NCBI RefSeq assembly: GCF_022394535.1
Contig: NZ_CP089414.1
Span: 3,286,001 to 3,350,000, forward strand
Length of the DNA: 64,000 nucleotides
Source of the DNA: Dyella terrae
GTDB taxonomy: Bacteria > Pseudomonadota > Gammaproteobacteria > Xanthomonadales > Rhodanobacteraceae
Reading direction: 5' to 3'
Every line of letters begins with the position of its first letter. Within the stretch, counting starts at the first letter, position 1. Below are positions 23,284 through 33,066 of the stretch, in pieces. The notes below the pieces were generated by a model, which saw only the letters and a list, made by a program, of their open reading frames with translations, did no database searches and was not told where the DNA came from. The position numbers and the translations under genes were made by a program.

Positions 23284-25614
23284 TTAGAACGGCAGTTGCA
23301 GCGATGGATCCACCGCCAGCAACTGCTGGCGGAACACGTTCTGGATGCGCGCGAGCGCCGCCTCGTTATCGGCATCGAAACGCAGCACGAGGATGGGCGT
23401 GGTGTTGGACGGGCGCACCAAACCCCAGCCATCCGGCCAATCCGCGCGCACGCCGTCGATGGTGGTGAGCGTGGCGTCGCCAAAGCTCGCCTTCTGGCGA
23501 AAGGCCTCGATAAAACGGTAATGCGCGCCCTCGATCATCTCCACCTTCAGCTCTGGCGTGGACACGCCCTTGGGGCAGGTGGCGAAGATCTCTTCCGGCG
23601 TGCGCTCTTCCAGGTCACCGGCAAGAATTTCCATCAGTCGGGCGGCGGCATAAATGCCGTCGTCAAAGCCGTACCAGCGTTCCTTGAAGAAGAAGTGGCC
23701 ACTCATCTCGCCGGCCAGCTCCGCGCCGGTTTCGCGCATCTTCGCCTTGATCAGCGAGTGGCCGGTGCGCCACATCAGCGGACTACCGCCCGCGTCGAGG
23801 ATCTGGCCCTTGAGATGACCCGTGCACTTCACGTCGAAGATGATCGTGGCGCCCGGCTGACGAGACAGCACGTCGCGCGCAAACAGCATCAACTGACGGT
23901 CGGGGAAGATGATCTCGCCCTCCTTGGTCACCACACCCAGACGGTCGCCATCGCCATCGAAGGCCAGGCCAAGGTCGGCGCCGGTCTGCTTCACCGCGAA
24001 GATCAGATCTTCCAGGTTGTGCGGATCGGACGGATCAGGGTGGTGGTTCGGGAACGTGCCATCGACGTCGCAGTAGAGCGGAATGACCTCGCAGCCGATG
24101 CCTTCCAGCACCTGCGGTGCCACCGCACCGGGGATGCCATTGCCGCAGTCGACGACAATCTTCATGCGACGCTCGGCCTGTACGTCGGAAGTGATGCGCT
24201 CGATATAGTCAGGCACGACATCGACGTGGCGGATATTGCCCTTGCCGCCACTTTCCAGGCGCTGGCCAGCGATGCGCTGGTAAAGGTCCTGGATCGCGCT
24301 TTCGGCCAGCGTTTCGCCACCCACGACGATCTTGAAGCCGTTGTAATCCGGGGGATTGTGGCTGCCGGTGACAGCGACGCCGCAGCCGGTGTTGAATCGG
24401 TAAGCCGCGTAGTACACGACCGGCGTAGGCACGGCGCCGAGATCGATCACGTCGATGCCGGCATCGCGCAGGCCGTCGGACAACGCGCCCGCCAGTTCTG
24501 GCCCGGAAAGGCGGCCATCACGGCCGATCACAATTTCCGGCAATCCCTTTTCGCGCATCACCGAGCCGATGGCCTGACCGAGCAGGCGCGCCACATCCTT
24601 GGTCAGCGACTTGCCGACCACGCCGCGCACGTCGTACGCACGGAAGATCGTCGGATCGACCGCAACCGGTGCAGGCTGGGCCGGCTTGGGCGGGGCGATG
24701 CGGGCGGGCGCCGGCGTTTCAGGTTCCAGCGTGGTTTCGAGCAGATCGGACAAAACAGGTTCCTCAACATCATGGTGGACACGCTCGCCAAACAGGCGAT
24801 TGCGCATCCAGATCAAATACAAGCCGCCGGCCAAACCCAACAGGCCCAGCAATCCGGTCAATGCCCATACGCGCGGCAGCACGATGAAAGCCGACGGCAA
24901 TGCCGCGAGAATGCTGAAGTTGCTGCCGTCGACCGGCAGTCCGCTGGCTTCGCGTTCGGCCGACGCACTGCCCGACGCAAGCAAACGCAAATCGCCCCGA
25001 TCATCGCCCTGGCGAAGCTCCAGTCTGCCGCCATCCGCCGGAATGGATTCGAAACGCTCCTGCACCGGCTTGAAAGGCAGCGCTGCCCACACCCAGGCCT
25101 GCGGATGTGCCGCCAGCCCCACCGGGACAACAAGCGCGAGCACGCGTGCGCCTTTGTTATCGGGCACCGTCTGCGCCAGTGGCTTGCCGTCGGCCGTCTG
25201 CGCTGCCATCAACTGCGCCGCCTTGCCATAACCGAAGACGCGGTAGTTCGCGTGGAGCACTTCGTCCAGGCTGCCGCTGTAGACATCGACCGCCAGCGCA
25301 TGGGGAATAAGCTGGCGCAGCTCGGTGGCCGCCTGCGCTGGATCGGCCACGATGCTGTCGGCATTGAGCGAATGCACCGCCGCTTCCACATGGCCTCGCT
25401 CGCTGGCGATTTCCGCCGCAATGGCGTCGGCTGCCTGCTTCTGCGCAGCGTGCACACGGTCGTTGGCACTGCTCTCGTCCGCGATCTGCCAAGTCTGCCA
25501 AAGGCAAAAAAGGCCGCCGAGCACCAGAAAGGTGCCCACCGCAAACGGCAGCAGGCGGCGCCCATCGATCGCCCCGGCAAGGCCTCGGCCGTCCTTGTTT
25601 AATATTTTCGCCAT
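23284..25614 (-). CDS. algC: Phosphomannomutase/phosphoglucomutase with membrane-anchored N-terminal domain (long AlgC)
   Basis: A 776-residue protein. Residues about 21-40 and 249-269 are membrane helices enclosing a periplasmic domain of roughly 200 residues. A Pro/Ala linker leads to a complete alpha-D-phosphohexomutase from about residue 321. The catalytic phosphoserine loop is TGSHNPPDYNG (Ser418), the metal loop is DGDGDR (Asp553, 555, 557), the sugar loop GEMSGHFFFKE, and the phosphate loop RPSNTTP. It interconverts mannose- or glucose-6-phosphate and the 1-phosphates for exopolysaccharide and LPS. ATG 25614 is used, with a GGACAGGG stretch upstream; ATG 25674 would add 20 residues. 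It is the last gene of coaBC-dut-algC. Confidence 0.92.
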   Translation of the reverse strand: MAKILNKDGRGLAGAIDGRRLLPFAVGTFLVLGGLFCLWQTWQIADESSANDRVHAAQKQAADAIAAEIASERGHVEAAVHSLNADSIVADPAQAATELRQLIPHALAVDVYSGSLDEVLHANYRVFGYGKAAQLMAAQTADGKPLAQTVPDNKGARVLALVVPVGLAAHPQAWVWAALPFKPVQERFESIPADGGRLELRQGDDRGDLRLLASGSASAEREASGLPVDGSNFSILAALPSAFIVLPRVWALTGLLGLLGLAGGLYLIWMRNRLFGERVHHDVEEPVLSDLLETTLEPETPAPARIAPPKPAQPAPVAVDPTIFRAYDVRGVVGKSLTKDVARLLGQAIGSVMREKGLPEIVIGRDGRLSGPELAGALSDGLRDAGIDVIDLGAVPTPVVYYAAYRFNTGCGVAVTGSHNPPDYNGFKIVVGGETLAESAIQDLYQRIAGQRLESGGKGNIRHVDVVPDYIERITSDVQAERRMKIVVDCGNGIPGAVAPQVLEGIGCEVIPLYCDVDGTFPNHHPDPSDPHNLEDLIFAVKQTGADLGLAFDGDGDRLGVVTKEGEIIFPDRQLMLFARDVLSRQPGATIIFDVKCTGHLKGQILDAGGSPLMWRTGHSLIKAKMRETGAELAGEMSGHFFFKERWYGFDDGIYAAARLMEILAGDLEERTPEEIFATCPKGVSTPELKVEMIEGAHYRFIEAFRQKASFGDATLTTIDGVRADWPDGWGLVRPSNTTPILVLRFDADNEAALARIQNVFRQQLLAVDPSLQLPF

Positions 25615-25681
25615 GCCCTGTCCCCACACAGGCTGTCTGATCGCTTTATCCACGGGCATGCGCGCCCGCTCCATGTCGCAC

Positions 25682-26152
25682 TCAGTTGACGCCAGTCGAA
25701 CCGAACCCGCCCTCGCCCCTCTGCGATGGCGCGAACTCCTGTACCACCTTCAACCGCGCCTGCGCCACCGGCACCAGCAGTAGTTGGGCGATGCGATCAC
25801 CCACTGCGATGGTGTAAGGCTGCGTGCCGCGGTTCCAGCATGAAATCATCAACGGCCCCTGGTAATCGGCATCGATGACGCCAACCAGGTTGCCCATCAC
25901 CAGGCCATGCTTATGGCCCAAACCCGAGCGCGGCACGATCAGCGCGCACCAGCCAGGGTCGCCTATATGAATGGCCATACCGCTCGGCACCAGCACGCTT
26001 TCGCCCGGCTGCAAGGTCAGGGGTGCGTCGATAGCCGCGCGCAGGTCCATGCCGGCACTGCCAACGGTAGCGGCTTGCGGCAGCGGAATCGAATCACCCA
26101 GGCGCGGATCGAGGATCTTCAGCTCAACGTCGATCCCACTCCCCACCGTCAT
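25682..26152 (-). CDS. dut: Deoxyuridine 5'-triphosphate nucleotidohydrolase
   Basis: A 156-residue trimeric dUTPase with all five motifs: [36 protein letters not shown], and the C-terminal P-loop-like [10 protein letters not shown]. It removes dUTP and yields dUMP for thymidylate synthesis. The start overlaps the coaBC stop as ATGA (26149-26152), so the two are translationally coupled, an arrangement also seen in E. coli where coaBC and dut are neighbours. Confidence 0.97.
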   Translation of the reverse strand: MTVGSGIDVELKILDPRLGDSIPLPQAATVGSAGMDLRAAIDAPLTLQPGESVLVPSGMAIHIGDPGWCALIVPRSGLGHKHGLVMGNLVGVIDADYQGPLMISCWNRGTQPYTIAVGDRIAQLLLVPVAQARLKVVQEFAPSQRGEGGFGSTGVN

Positions 26153-27354
26153 GCGCGCACCGCCCGGTACCGCTCGGCCACCTTGGCCACCAGCTGGCGC
26201 GCCAGCTCCGTCTTCGATGCGCGCGGCAGTTCGATGGCTCCCTCGGGACCATAGAGCGTGAGCGCGTTGTCGGCGGCCTCGAAACCGAGACCCCCGCCCA
26301 CCTGGTTGGCGGCAATCATGTCCAATCCTTTGCGCTTGAGTTTGTCTTGCGCGTAACGCTCCACATCATGCGTTTCCGCGGCGAATCCGACCAAGAAGGG
26401 GCGCACGGTTTGCGCAGCCAACGTGGCGAGGATGTCGGGGTTCTCGGCCAGGTGCAGCTCCAGCGGCGCGCCATCGCGTTTCTTGAGCTTGTGGTCGGCC
26501 ACTTCCGCGGGGCGGTAGTCGCCCACGGCGGCGGCGGCAATATAGATGTCCGCACCTGCCGTTGCCGCCACCACGGCGTCACGCATCTGCTCGGCGCTGC
26601 GCACGTCGATGCGCCGCGTGATGCCCGGCGGCGTCGCCATGCTCACGGGGCCGGCCACCAGCGTCACATCGGCACCGACCTGCGCAGCGGCTTCTGCCAC
26701 GGCGAAGCCCATGCGGCCGGAACTGCGGTTGCCGATGAAGCGCACCGGATCGATGTCTTCATACGTCGGCCCCGCGCTCACCACGACCTTGAGCCCACGC
26801 AACACCTGCGCCCCGAACGAGGCAACGATGGCTTCGCGCAGCTCCAGCGGTTCCAGCATGCGGCCCGAACCAATGTCACCGCAGGCCTGATCGCCCGAAG
26901 CCGGACCGAGCAAATGCACGCCCCGCTGGCGCAAGGTATCCACATTGGCTTGCACGGCAGGATGCGCCCACATCTGCTGGTTCATCGCAGGCGCCACGTA
27001 GAGCGGTGCGGCACTGGCAAGGCAGACGGTGGTGAGCAGGTCGTTCGCCATGCCGTGTGCGAGGCGTGCGATCAGGTCGGCGCTGGCGGGGGCGATAAGG
27101 ATTCGCTCGGCCCAACGCGCCAATTCGATATGGCCCATGGCCGCTTCGGCCTCGGCATCCCACAGGCTGGTGCGTACGGGCTGGCCGGACAGCGCCTGGA
27201 ACGTGGTCGCACTGACGAAATGCGCGGCATTCTCGGTCATCATCACGCGCACCTCGGCACCGAGGTCACGCAGGCGACGAACCAGTTCACACGACTTGTA
27301 GGCAGCGATGCCGCCAGACACGCCCAGCAAAATGCGGCGTTGGGCAAGACTCAT
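26149..27354 (-). CDS. coaBC: Bifunctional phosphopantothenoylcysteine decarboxylase/phosphopantothenate-cysteine ligase
   Basis: A 401-residue protein. The N-terminal flavoprotein half (CoaC) starts [16 protein letters not shown] and has [28 protein letters not shown] and GSGRML. The C-terminal half (CoaB) has [33 protein letters not shown] and [10 protein letters not shown]. Together they make 4'-phosphopantetheine from phosphopantothenate and cysteine, the middle steps of coenzyme A synthesis. It is the first gene of a leftward coaBC-dut-algC unit. The neighbouring SDR gene ends 101 bases upstream. Confidence 0.96.
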   Translation of the reverse strand: MSLAQRRILLGVSGGIAAYKSCELVRRLRDLGAEVRVMMTENAAHFVSATTFQALSGQPVRTSLWDAEAEAAMGHIELARWAERILIAPASADLIARLAHGMANDLLTTVCLASAAPLYVAPAMNQQMWAHPAVQANVDTLRQRGVHLLGPASGDQACGDIGSGRMLEPLELREAIVASFGAQVLRGLKVVVSAGPTYEDIDPVRFIGNRSSGRMGFAVAEAAAQVGADVTLVAGPVSMATPPGITRRIDVRSAEQMRDAVVAATAGADIYIAAAAVGDYRPAEVADHKLKKRDGAPLELHLAENPDILATLAAQTVRPFLVGFAAETHDVERYAQDKLKRKGLDMIAANQVGGGLGFEAADNALTLYGPEGAIELPRASKTELARQLVAKVAERYRAVRA

Positions 27355-27455
27355 GGTGATTGGGCCTGACTACCGTTTGGCCCGGTAGCTTACCGGAATC
27401 ATTCGTCCGTCTCGGTGAAACGGGGGCGGGCAGCTCACCACCCCCCGCCATCGTC

Positions 27456-28355
27456 CTAGCCCACCACGCGGGGATGCAAAATGTCCTCCAGACCGATGCG
27501 GCGCAGCAGCTCGGCGCGGACGCGGTCGGCTACCCCGTTGACGATCTCCGCGCCGTCCTCGGACGGGTCGATATGCACGCGGAACGGACGCGTGCCGAAC
27601 GGCTTGCCCACCACGTCCACGATGGCCCGGGCGACCGCCTCCGGGTCCGCATCCGCCGGTTCCAGCGATGCCAGTCCCTTGAACGCCACCTCGCCGAAGT
27701 CGCGGGTCGGGCCCTCCGCGTACACCTTGGCCACCGCGTCATCGGCCGGTGCACCGGCATGCGCAAAGTGATTGGTACCCTGGGTGAAGGCACCCGGCAC
27801 CACGATGGAGGTCTCGATGCCCCAACGCGCCAGCTCGCCCGCATAGCTCACCGCCAGCGAATCCATGCCCGCCTTGGCCGCGAAGTACGGCGCCAGGTAC
27901 GGCGGCGTGCCACCGCGCACGCTACTGGAGGACACCCACACCACCAGCCCACGTCCCTGCTTGCGCAGTGACGGCAGGGCCGCGCGATTCACTCGCTGCG
28001 TGCTCAACACATTAGTGTCGTAGAGCTGAGCAAACTGTTCCGGCGTAAAGGCCTCGGCCGGACCGTAGGCCATGTGGCCCGCATTGTGGATCACCACATC
28101 CAGCCGCTGATGTGTGGCGACGATTTCCGCTATGGCGGCATCGACGGACGACTGCGAGGCCACGTCCATCTCAATGGCGCGCAGCTCCACGCCATGCTCC
28201 TGCGCGTAGTGCGCCATCTCCTCGACGCGAGCCGCGTTGCGCCCGGTGGTTTCGCGCATGCCGGCATACACCGTGTGGCCCGCGTGGGCGAGTGCGCGCG
28301 CGCTCATCAGGCCAAAGCCGCTCGACGCGCCCGTAATAACGATGACGTTCTTCAT
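27456..28355 (-). CDS. Short-chain dehydrogenase/reductase
   Basis: A 299-residue classical SDR. The Rossmann glycine motif is ITGASSGFG, NAG is present as HNAGHM, and the active-site tetrad is Ser in WVSSSSVRGG plus YxxxK as YFAAKAG. It starts at 28355 with GGAG nine bases upstream. It lies downstream of a second SDR gene with 31 bases between, and both are divergent from a LysR gene. Such modules reduce or oxidise small carbonyl compounds; the substrate is unknown. Confidence 0.85.
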   Translation of the reverse strand: MKNVIVITGASSGFGLMSARALAHAGHTVYAGMRETTGRNAARVEEMAHYAQEHGVELRAIEMDVASQSSVDAAIAEIVATHQRLDVVIHNAGHMAYGPAEAFTPEQFAQLYDTNVLSTQRVNRAALPSLRKQGRGLVVWVSSSSVRGGTPPYLAPYFAAKAGMDSLAVSYAGELARWGIETSIVVPGAFTQGTNHFAHAGAPADDAVAKVYAEGPTRDFGEVAFKGLASLEPADADPEAVARAIVDVVGKPFGTRPFRVHIDPSEDGAEIVNGVADRVRAELLRRIGLEDILHPRVVG

Positions 28356-28386
28356 GATGTGTTCTCCAGGGAGGGTGGAAGGAAAA

Positions 28387-29139
28387 TCAGATGACGCCAC
28401 CGTTGGCGCGCAGAACCTGACCATTCACCCAGCGACCATCCGGGCCAGCGAGGAAAGACACGACACTGGCGATATCGTCGGGCGTACCCAGGCGCTCCAG
28501 CGGAGCCAGCTTGGCGAGTTGGTCGATCTGCTCCGGCGTCTTGCCCTTCAGGAACAGGTCCGTGCCGGTGGGGCCCGGTGCCACAGCGTTCACCGTGATG
28601 GCGCGGCCGCGCAGTTCCTTCGACAGAACGCGCGTCATCGATTCCACCGCGGCCTTGGTGGCCACATAAACGCCATAGGTCGGGAAATTCAGACCCACCA
28701 CGCTGGTGGAGAAATTGACGATGCGCCCGCCGTTGCGCAGGCGTTTGCCGGCCTCGCGCAGCGTGTTGAAGGTGCCCTTGAGGTTGATGGCAACGGTGCG
28801 GTCGAACAGCGCGTCGTCCGATTCGGCAATGGGCGCTAGCTGCATGACGCCGGCGTTGTTCACCAGCACGTCCACGCCGCCGAACGCGGTTTCCGCCGCA
28901 TCGAACAGACGCCGCACCGCGACCGGGTCGGCGACATCGGCCTGGGCAGTCAGAGCACGTCCGCCGGCATTTTCGATCTGTCGGGCCAGCGCCTCGGCGG
29001 AGGTCGCATCGCCGGCGTAGTTGATGACCACCGTGAAGCCATCGCGGGCAAGCCGCTCGGCGATAGCGGCGCCGATGCCACGGGAGGCGCCAGTGACGAT
29101 GGCGACGGGGTTGGAAGCCTGTGCAGACATGGGGAGCAT
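28387..29139 (-). CDS. Short-chain dehydrogenase/reductase, FabG-like
   Basis: A 250-residue SDR with VTGASRGIGAAIAERL, NNAGVM, catalytic Ser in NFSTSVVGL, and YVATKAA as YxxxK. The ending GRWVNGQVLRANGGVI is typical of the glucose-dehydrogenase/3-ketoacyl reductase-like group. It is the first gene of a two-gene SDR unit and sits 105 bases from the divergent LysR regulator, the usual layout for a regulator controlling its neighbours. In-frame ATG 29130 (MSAQAS) is an alternative start. Confidence 0.87.
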   Translation of the reverse strand: MLPMSAQASNPVAIVTGASRGIGAAIAERLARDGFTVVINYAGDATSAEALARQIENAGGRALTAQADVADPVAVRRLFDAAETAFGGVDVLVNNAGVMQLAPIAESDDALFDRTVAINLKGTFNTLREAGKRLRNGGRIVNFSTSVVGLNFPTYGVYVATKAAVESMTRVLSKELRGRAITVNAVAPGPTGTDLFLKGKTPEQIDQLAKLAPLERLGTPDDIASVVSFLAGPDGRWVNGQVLRANGGVI

Positions 29140-29244
29140 CCTCGGAAAGGGCCGACCGGGTGTCGGCGTAGGCAGAGCATGTTCTTTTCCTATAGACGGA
29201 TAATCTGCTCAAATTCGCCATCATCATTCGGGCAGAGCGAACAG

Positions 29245-30141
29245 ATGGACAAGGTCGACGCCATGCGCCTGTTCACCCGCATCGTGGAGCGCCGCAGCTT
29301 CACGCTCGCCGCACAGGATCTGGAACTGCCCCGCTCCACCGTCACCGAGGTGATCAAGCAGCTGGAAGCACGCCTGGGCGTGCGCCTGCTCGAGCGCACC
29401 ACCCGACAGGTGCGCCCAACCCTGGACGGCGAGGCCTATTACCAACGCTGCCTGAGCATCCTGGCCGAGATCGAAGAAGCCGAAGCGGCCTTCACCGGTG
29501 CGCGTCCCACCGGCTTGCTGCGGGTGGACGTGCACAGCGTGCTGGCGCGTCACTTCATGCTGCCGGGCCTGCCCGACTTCCTCGCGCGCTATCCGGGGAT
29601 CCAACTGCGCATCGGCGAAGGCGACCGTTACGTGGATCTGGTGCGCGAAGGCGTGGACTGCGTGCTGCGCGTGGGCAAACCCACCGACAGCAGCATGATC
29701 GGGCGGCAGATCGCCGTGCTTCCCGAGGGCACCTACGCCAGCCCGGCGTATCTGGAACGCCACGGCACGCCATCGACGCCCGACGATCTCGAGGGGCACC
29801 AGATGGTGGCCTTCGTGTCGTCGGCCACGGGCAGTGTGCTGCCCCTGGAATTTCGCCACGGCGATAGTGCGCGCGATGTCCTGCTTCCGCACACGGTGAG
29901 CGTGGCAGGCGCGGAGATGTACGTCGCCACCGCGCGCCTTGGCCTGGGGCTGATCCAGGTACCCACCTACCGCGTGCAGGACGAGGTGGCACACGGCACG
30001 CTGGTGAACGTGCTGCCAGGCTTTCCGCCCATACCTTCGCCGGTCTATGTGCTCTATCCACAGAACCGGCAACTATCGCCACGCGTACGCGTCTTCATCG
30101 ACTGGCTCGGCGCCGAATTCGCCAAGCGCCTGCCTGCCTGA
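29245..30141 (+). CDS. LysR-family transcriptional regulator
   Basis: A 298-residue protein. Residues 1-60 form the winged helix-turn-helix (MRLFTRIVERRSFTLAAQDL, STVTEVIKQLEARLGVRLLERTTR). The rest is the periplasmic-binding-like effector domain with a conserved VDVHSVLARHFMLPGLPDFL opening. It resembles the group that regulates divergent SDR genes. The start at 29245 is taken as the natural N-terminus, although the frame is open from 29179. The shared 105-bp promoter region contains TATAGACGGATA at 29191-29202. The effector is unknown. Confidence 0.9.
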   Translation: MDKVDAMRLFTRIVERRSFTLAAQDLELPRSTVTEVIKQLEARLGVRLLERTTRQVRPTLDGEAYYQRCLSILAEIEEAEAAFTGARPTGLLRVDVHSVLARHFMLPGLPDFLARYPGIQLRIGEGDRYVDLVREGVDCVLRVGKPTDSSMIGRQIAVLPEGTYASPAYLERHGTPSTPDDLEGHQMVAFVSSATGSVLPLEFRHGDSARDVLLPHTVSVAGAEMYVATARLGLGLIQVPTYRVQDEVAHGTLVNVLPGFPPIPSPVYVLYPQNRQLSPRVRVFIDWLGAEFAKRLPA

Positions 30142-30222
30142 CCCGCCGACGGCACAAAGACCGACACATCCGGCGGCTCCACGCCGATAGTCGCGTACCG
30201 CGGCACACGGCACGCTTGTGGA

Positions 30223-30894
30223 ATGAGCATCCGTGAATGGCCCCAGGGCGAACGTCCCCGTGAAAAACTGCTGGCGCGCGGTTGCGCTGCCCTATCCGAT
30301 GCCGAGCTAATCGCCGTCCTGCTAGGAAGCGGCGTGCCCGGCAAGGACGCCATTGCCCTCGGGCGCGAGCTGCTCGGCCAGCGCGGAGGCTTAAGCGCCC
30401 TGCTCGCTGATCCTAGCGGCATGGTTCGGCTGCGCGGCATCGGCCCGGCCAAGCACGCCCGCCTGATCGCCGCGCTGGAACTGGCCCGGCGGGCGCTGGG
30501 CGAACAACTGCGGGAGGTACCCGCCTTGAGTAATCCCCGCGACAGCGGCGACTACCTGCGGGCGCAGCTGCGTCATCTACCTTACGAGGTGTTTGGCTGC
30601 CTGTTCCTCGACAATCGCCACCGGGTGCTCGCCTTTGAAGAACTCTTCCGAGGCACCATCGACAGCGCCAGCGTCCACCCCCGCGAAGTCGTCCGCGCCT
30701 GCCTGCGCCACAACGCATCGGCCGTGATCCTGGCGCATAACCATCCCTCCGGCATCGCCGAACCCAGCGCCGCCGATCGCACCATTACCCGGGAACTGAA
30801 AGACGCCCTGCAACTGATCGACGTGCGGGTGCTCGATCATCTGGTCATTGGCAGCGGAGAACCGGTGTCGATGGCGGCGTTGGGCTGGGTGTAG
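30223..30894 (+). CDS. radC: RadC-family JAB-domain protein
   Basis: A 223-residue protein of normal RadC length. The N-terminal helix-hairpin-helix ([15 protein letters not shown]..., [11 protein letters not shown]) is followed by an MPN/JAB domain with the metal motif [15 protein letters not shown] (His172, His174, Asp185). The name comes from a misassigned radiation-sensitive mutation; the family's activity is unresolved. In E. coli radC is next to and divergent from coaBC. Here the two are separated by the SDR-SDR-LysR block. Confidence 0.93.
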   Translation: MSIREWPQGERPREKLLARGCAALSDAELIAVLLGSGVPGKDAIALGRELLGQRGGLSALLADPSGMVRLRGIGPAKHARLIAALELARRALGEQLREVPALSNPRDSGDYLRAQLRHLPYEVFGCLFLDNRHRVLAFEELFRGTIDSASVHPREVVRACLRHNASAVILAHNHPSGIAEPSAADRTITRELKDALQLIDVRVLDHLVIGSGEPVSMAALGWV

Positions 30895-30897
30895 CCC

Positions 30898-30933
30898 AAA
30901 AAAACAACGGCGCGGGGGGAGAGTCCGCGCCGT
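30898..30933 (-). terminator. Leftward intrinsic terminator with no gene upstream of it
   Basis: Arms 30907-30915 (ACGGCGCGG) and 30925-30933, followed on the minus strand by TTG and then T7. The plus strand has no T-tract after the hairpin, so it cannot be the radC terminator. No minus-strand gene lies between here and the SDR/LysR block or argS, which are on other sides or strands. Confidence 0.7.
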
Positions 30934-31261
30934 ATGGCCGTCTTGTGGGGAGGAAGGAGAGGTACGGCGTTCTCCTGACCCCGTCGGCGGGGAGGTGCCT
31001 GGGGGACGGGGCGCAGTGTGGCGGTGCGGCATGACAGGGTCATGACGTGGATCGAGCCAAATGGGCAGGGCACCCGTGCCGGACACGGTTCATCGACTTA
31101 TGCACATTTGGCCTGAGACGGCACTTTCCGTTCACCATCTCTTGCAGCCCTCATGTGTGCGATGCAATTCGTTGATTAAATAAGCTATTTTTCATGACAC
31201 TGAGGTTTCGGCTGGGAAAATCGCACAGCGGGTCTGGAGACGGCCTGCATTCCCCACAGAG

Positions 31262-31270
31262 TTATCCACA
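31262..31270 (+). promoter_or_regulatory. Isolated DnaA-box sequence
   Basis: TTATCCACA is an exact match to the DnaA consensus, within CAGAGTTATCCACAGG about 110 bases before argS. Only one exact box was noticed in this gap, so this is not an origin. It could be a titration or regulatory site, or chance. Confidence 0.35.
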
Positions 31271-31374
31271 GGCTTCTGCACCGCATCGCAGCATGCGCCG
31301 CACCGCAACGAAGCCCGGCCGGAACAGTTCGCGTCTGATAGCATTGCCGGTTCCATATCCGTCAGACCTTTACC

Positions 31375-33066
31375 GTGAAAGAACAGCTGCGCGAACTGCT
31401 GCTGCAGGCCATCCGTACCCTGCAGAATGACGCCACCCTGCCCGCCGAGCTCGAAGTGCCCAACTTCGTGATCGAGCGTACGCGCAGCCGCGATCATGGT
31501 GACTTCGCTGCCAACGCCGCGATGCTGCTGGCCAAGCCGGCGCGCGCCAAGCCGCGTGAGCTGGCCGAGAAGCTGGTTGCCGCCCTGCCGGCCAACGGGC
31601 TCGTGGGCAAGGTCGACATTGCCGGCCCCGGCTTTATCAACTTCTTCCTTGCGCCCGGTGCCTATCACGCCGAAGTGGATCGTGTGCTCGTCGGTGGCAA
31701 CGCCTACGGCCGTAGCACCAGCGGCAACGGCATCACGGCTGGCGTTGAGTTCGTCTCCGCCAACCCGACCGGCCCGCTGCACGTGGGGCACGGCCGCAAC
31801 GCGGTGCTGGGCGACTGCATCGCTCGCGTGCTCGACGCGACCGGCTGGAACGTGAAGCGCGAGTTCTACTACAACGACGCTGGCGTGCAGATCCACAACC
31901 TGGCCGTGTCGACCCAGGCCCGTGCGCGCGGCCTCACGCCGAACGACGCCGGCTGGCCGGAAGACGGCTACCGCGGCGACTACATCGCGGACGTGGCGCA
32001 GGCTTACTTGAACGGCGACAGCGTCGAGGTGGAAGGCCACGTGGTCACCGGCGCGAAGAACGCCGAGGATCTGGACGCCATCCGTCATTTCGCCGTGGCT
32101 TACCTGCGCCGCGAGCAGAACCTGGACTTGGCCGCCTTCGGCGTCGGCTTCGACGTGTACTACCTCGAATCCTCGCTCTACACCGAACGCAAGGTCGAAG
32201 AGACCGTCAGCAAGCTGGTCGCCCACGGTCACACCTATGAGGAAGGCGGCGCACTGTGGCTGCGCAGCACTGACTACGGTGACGACAAAGACCGCGTCAT
32301 GCGCAAGTCCGACGGCACCTACACGTATTTCGTGCCGGACGTGGCGTACCACATGACCAAGTGGCAGCGCGGCTACGTCAACGCCGTCACCGTGCTTGGC
32401 TCCGATCACCACGGCTCGCTGGCCCGCGTGAAGGCCGGCCTGCAGGCGCTGGACGAAGGTATCCCCAAGGGCTACCCGAACTACGTGCTCTACCAGATGG
32501 TGACGGTGATGCGCGGCGGCGAAGAGGTGAAGCTCTCCAAGCGCGCTGGCAGCTACCTCACCCTGCGCGACCTGATCGAGGAAGCTGGCCGCGACGCGAC
32601 CCGCTACTTCCTGATCGCCCGCAAGGCTGACTCGCAGCTCGTGTTCGACATCAATCTGGCCCGCTCGCAGAGCAACGACAACCCGGTCTATTACATCCAG
32701 TACGCCCACGCCCGCGTGTGCCGCGTGCTGGAGGAACTGGCCGAGCGTGGCTTGCCCGCCGTGGATACCAAGGCCGGCGTTGCCCAGCTCGGTCGCCTGG
32801 ACAGCGAGCACGAACAGGCCCTGTTCACCGAACTGTCCCGCTACTCGGAAGTGGTGGAGGCCGCCGCAGCCAATCTAGAACCGCACCTGATCGCGCAATA
32901 CCTGCGCGAACTCGCTGGCGCGCTTCACAGTTACTATCACGAGCACAAGTGGATCGTGGACGACGCCGAGCTGCGCAACGCGCGCATCACGCTGGTGCTC
33001 GCCACGCGCCAGGTCATCCGCAACGGTTTGGATTTGCTGGGACTCAGTGCCCCGGAGAAGATGTAA
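31375..33066 (+). CDS. argS: Arginine-tRNA ligase
   Basis: A 563-residue class I synthetase starting with GTG. The N-terminal Add-1 domain is followed by [19 protein letters not shown] (HIGH motif HVGH, residues 136-139), [14 protein letters not shown], the KMSKS-like [12 protein letters not shown], and a DALR anticodon domain with [14 protein letters not shown] and the terminal [20 protein letters not shown]. It charges tRNA-Arg. The SPOR gene starts at the base after its stop, so both are co-transcribed; this pairing is common in Gammaproteobacteria. Confidence 0.97.
   Translation: MKEQLRELLLQAIRTLQNDATLPAELEVPNFVIERTRSRDHGDFAANAAMLLAKPARAKPRELAEKLVAALPANGLVGKVDIAGPGFINFFLAPGAYHAEVDRVLVGGNAYGRSTSGNGITAGVEFVSANPTGPLHVGHGRNAVLGDCIARVLDATGWNVKREFYYNDAGVQIHNLAVSTQARARGLTPNDAGWPEDGYRGDYIADVAQAYLNGDSVEVEGHVVTGAKNAEDLDAIRHFAVAYLRREQNLDLAAFGVGFDVYYLESSLYTERKVEETVSKLVAHGHTYEEGGALWLRSTDYGDDKDRVMRKSDGTYTYFVPDVAYHMTKWQRGYVNAVTVLGSDHHGSLARVKAGLQALDEGIPKGYPNYVLYQMVTVMRGGEEVKLSKRAGSYLTLRDLIEEAGRDATRYFLIARKADSQLVFDINLARSQSNDNPVYYIQYAHARVCRVLEELAERGLPAVDTKAGVAQLGRLDSEHEQALFTELSRYSEVVEAAAANLEPHLIAQYLRELAGALHSYYHEHKWIVDDAELRNARITLVLATRQVIRNGLDLLGLSAPEKM

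Larger units (their letters stand above)
30895..31374. other. Gene-free gap between radC and argS
   Basis: No protein gene is supported in these 480 bases. The left end holds a strong hairpin that terminates leftward transcription. At 31262-31270 there is a perfect DnaA-box sequence TTATCCACA. An AT-rich stretch (31171-31195) lies in the middle. An extended -10-like TGATAGCAT near 31337 may belong to argS. A leftward small RNA is possible. Confidence 0.5.

Noticed and set aside
23296..25602. A 768-codon plus-strand reading frame
   Set aside because: It is antisense to algC, which has all catalytic motifs. The protein is rich in Arg, His and Gln with no domain, as expected from the opposite strand of GC-rich coding DNA.
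31255..31275. Replication origin
   Set aside because: Only one DnaA box is present, and dnaA, dnaN, gidA or rpmH genes are not nearby.
31192..32811. A 539-codon minus-strand reading frame
   Set aside because: Antisense to argS. Val/Ala/His-rich without motifs.
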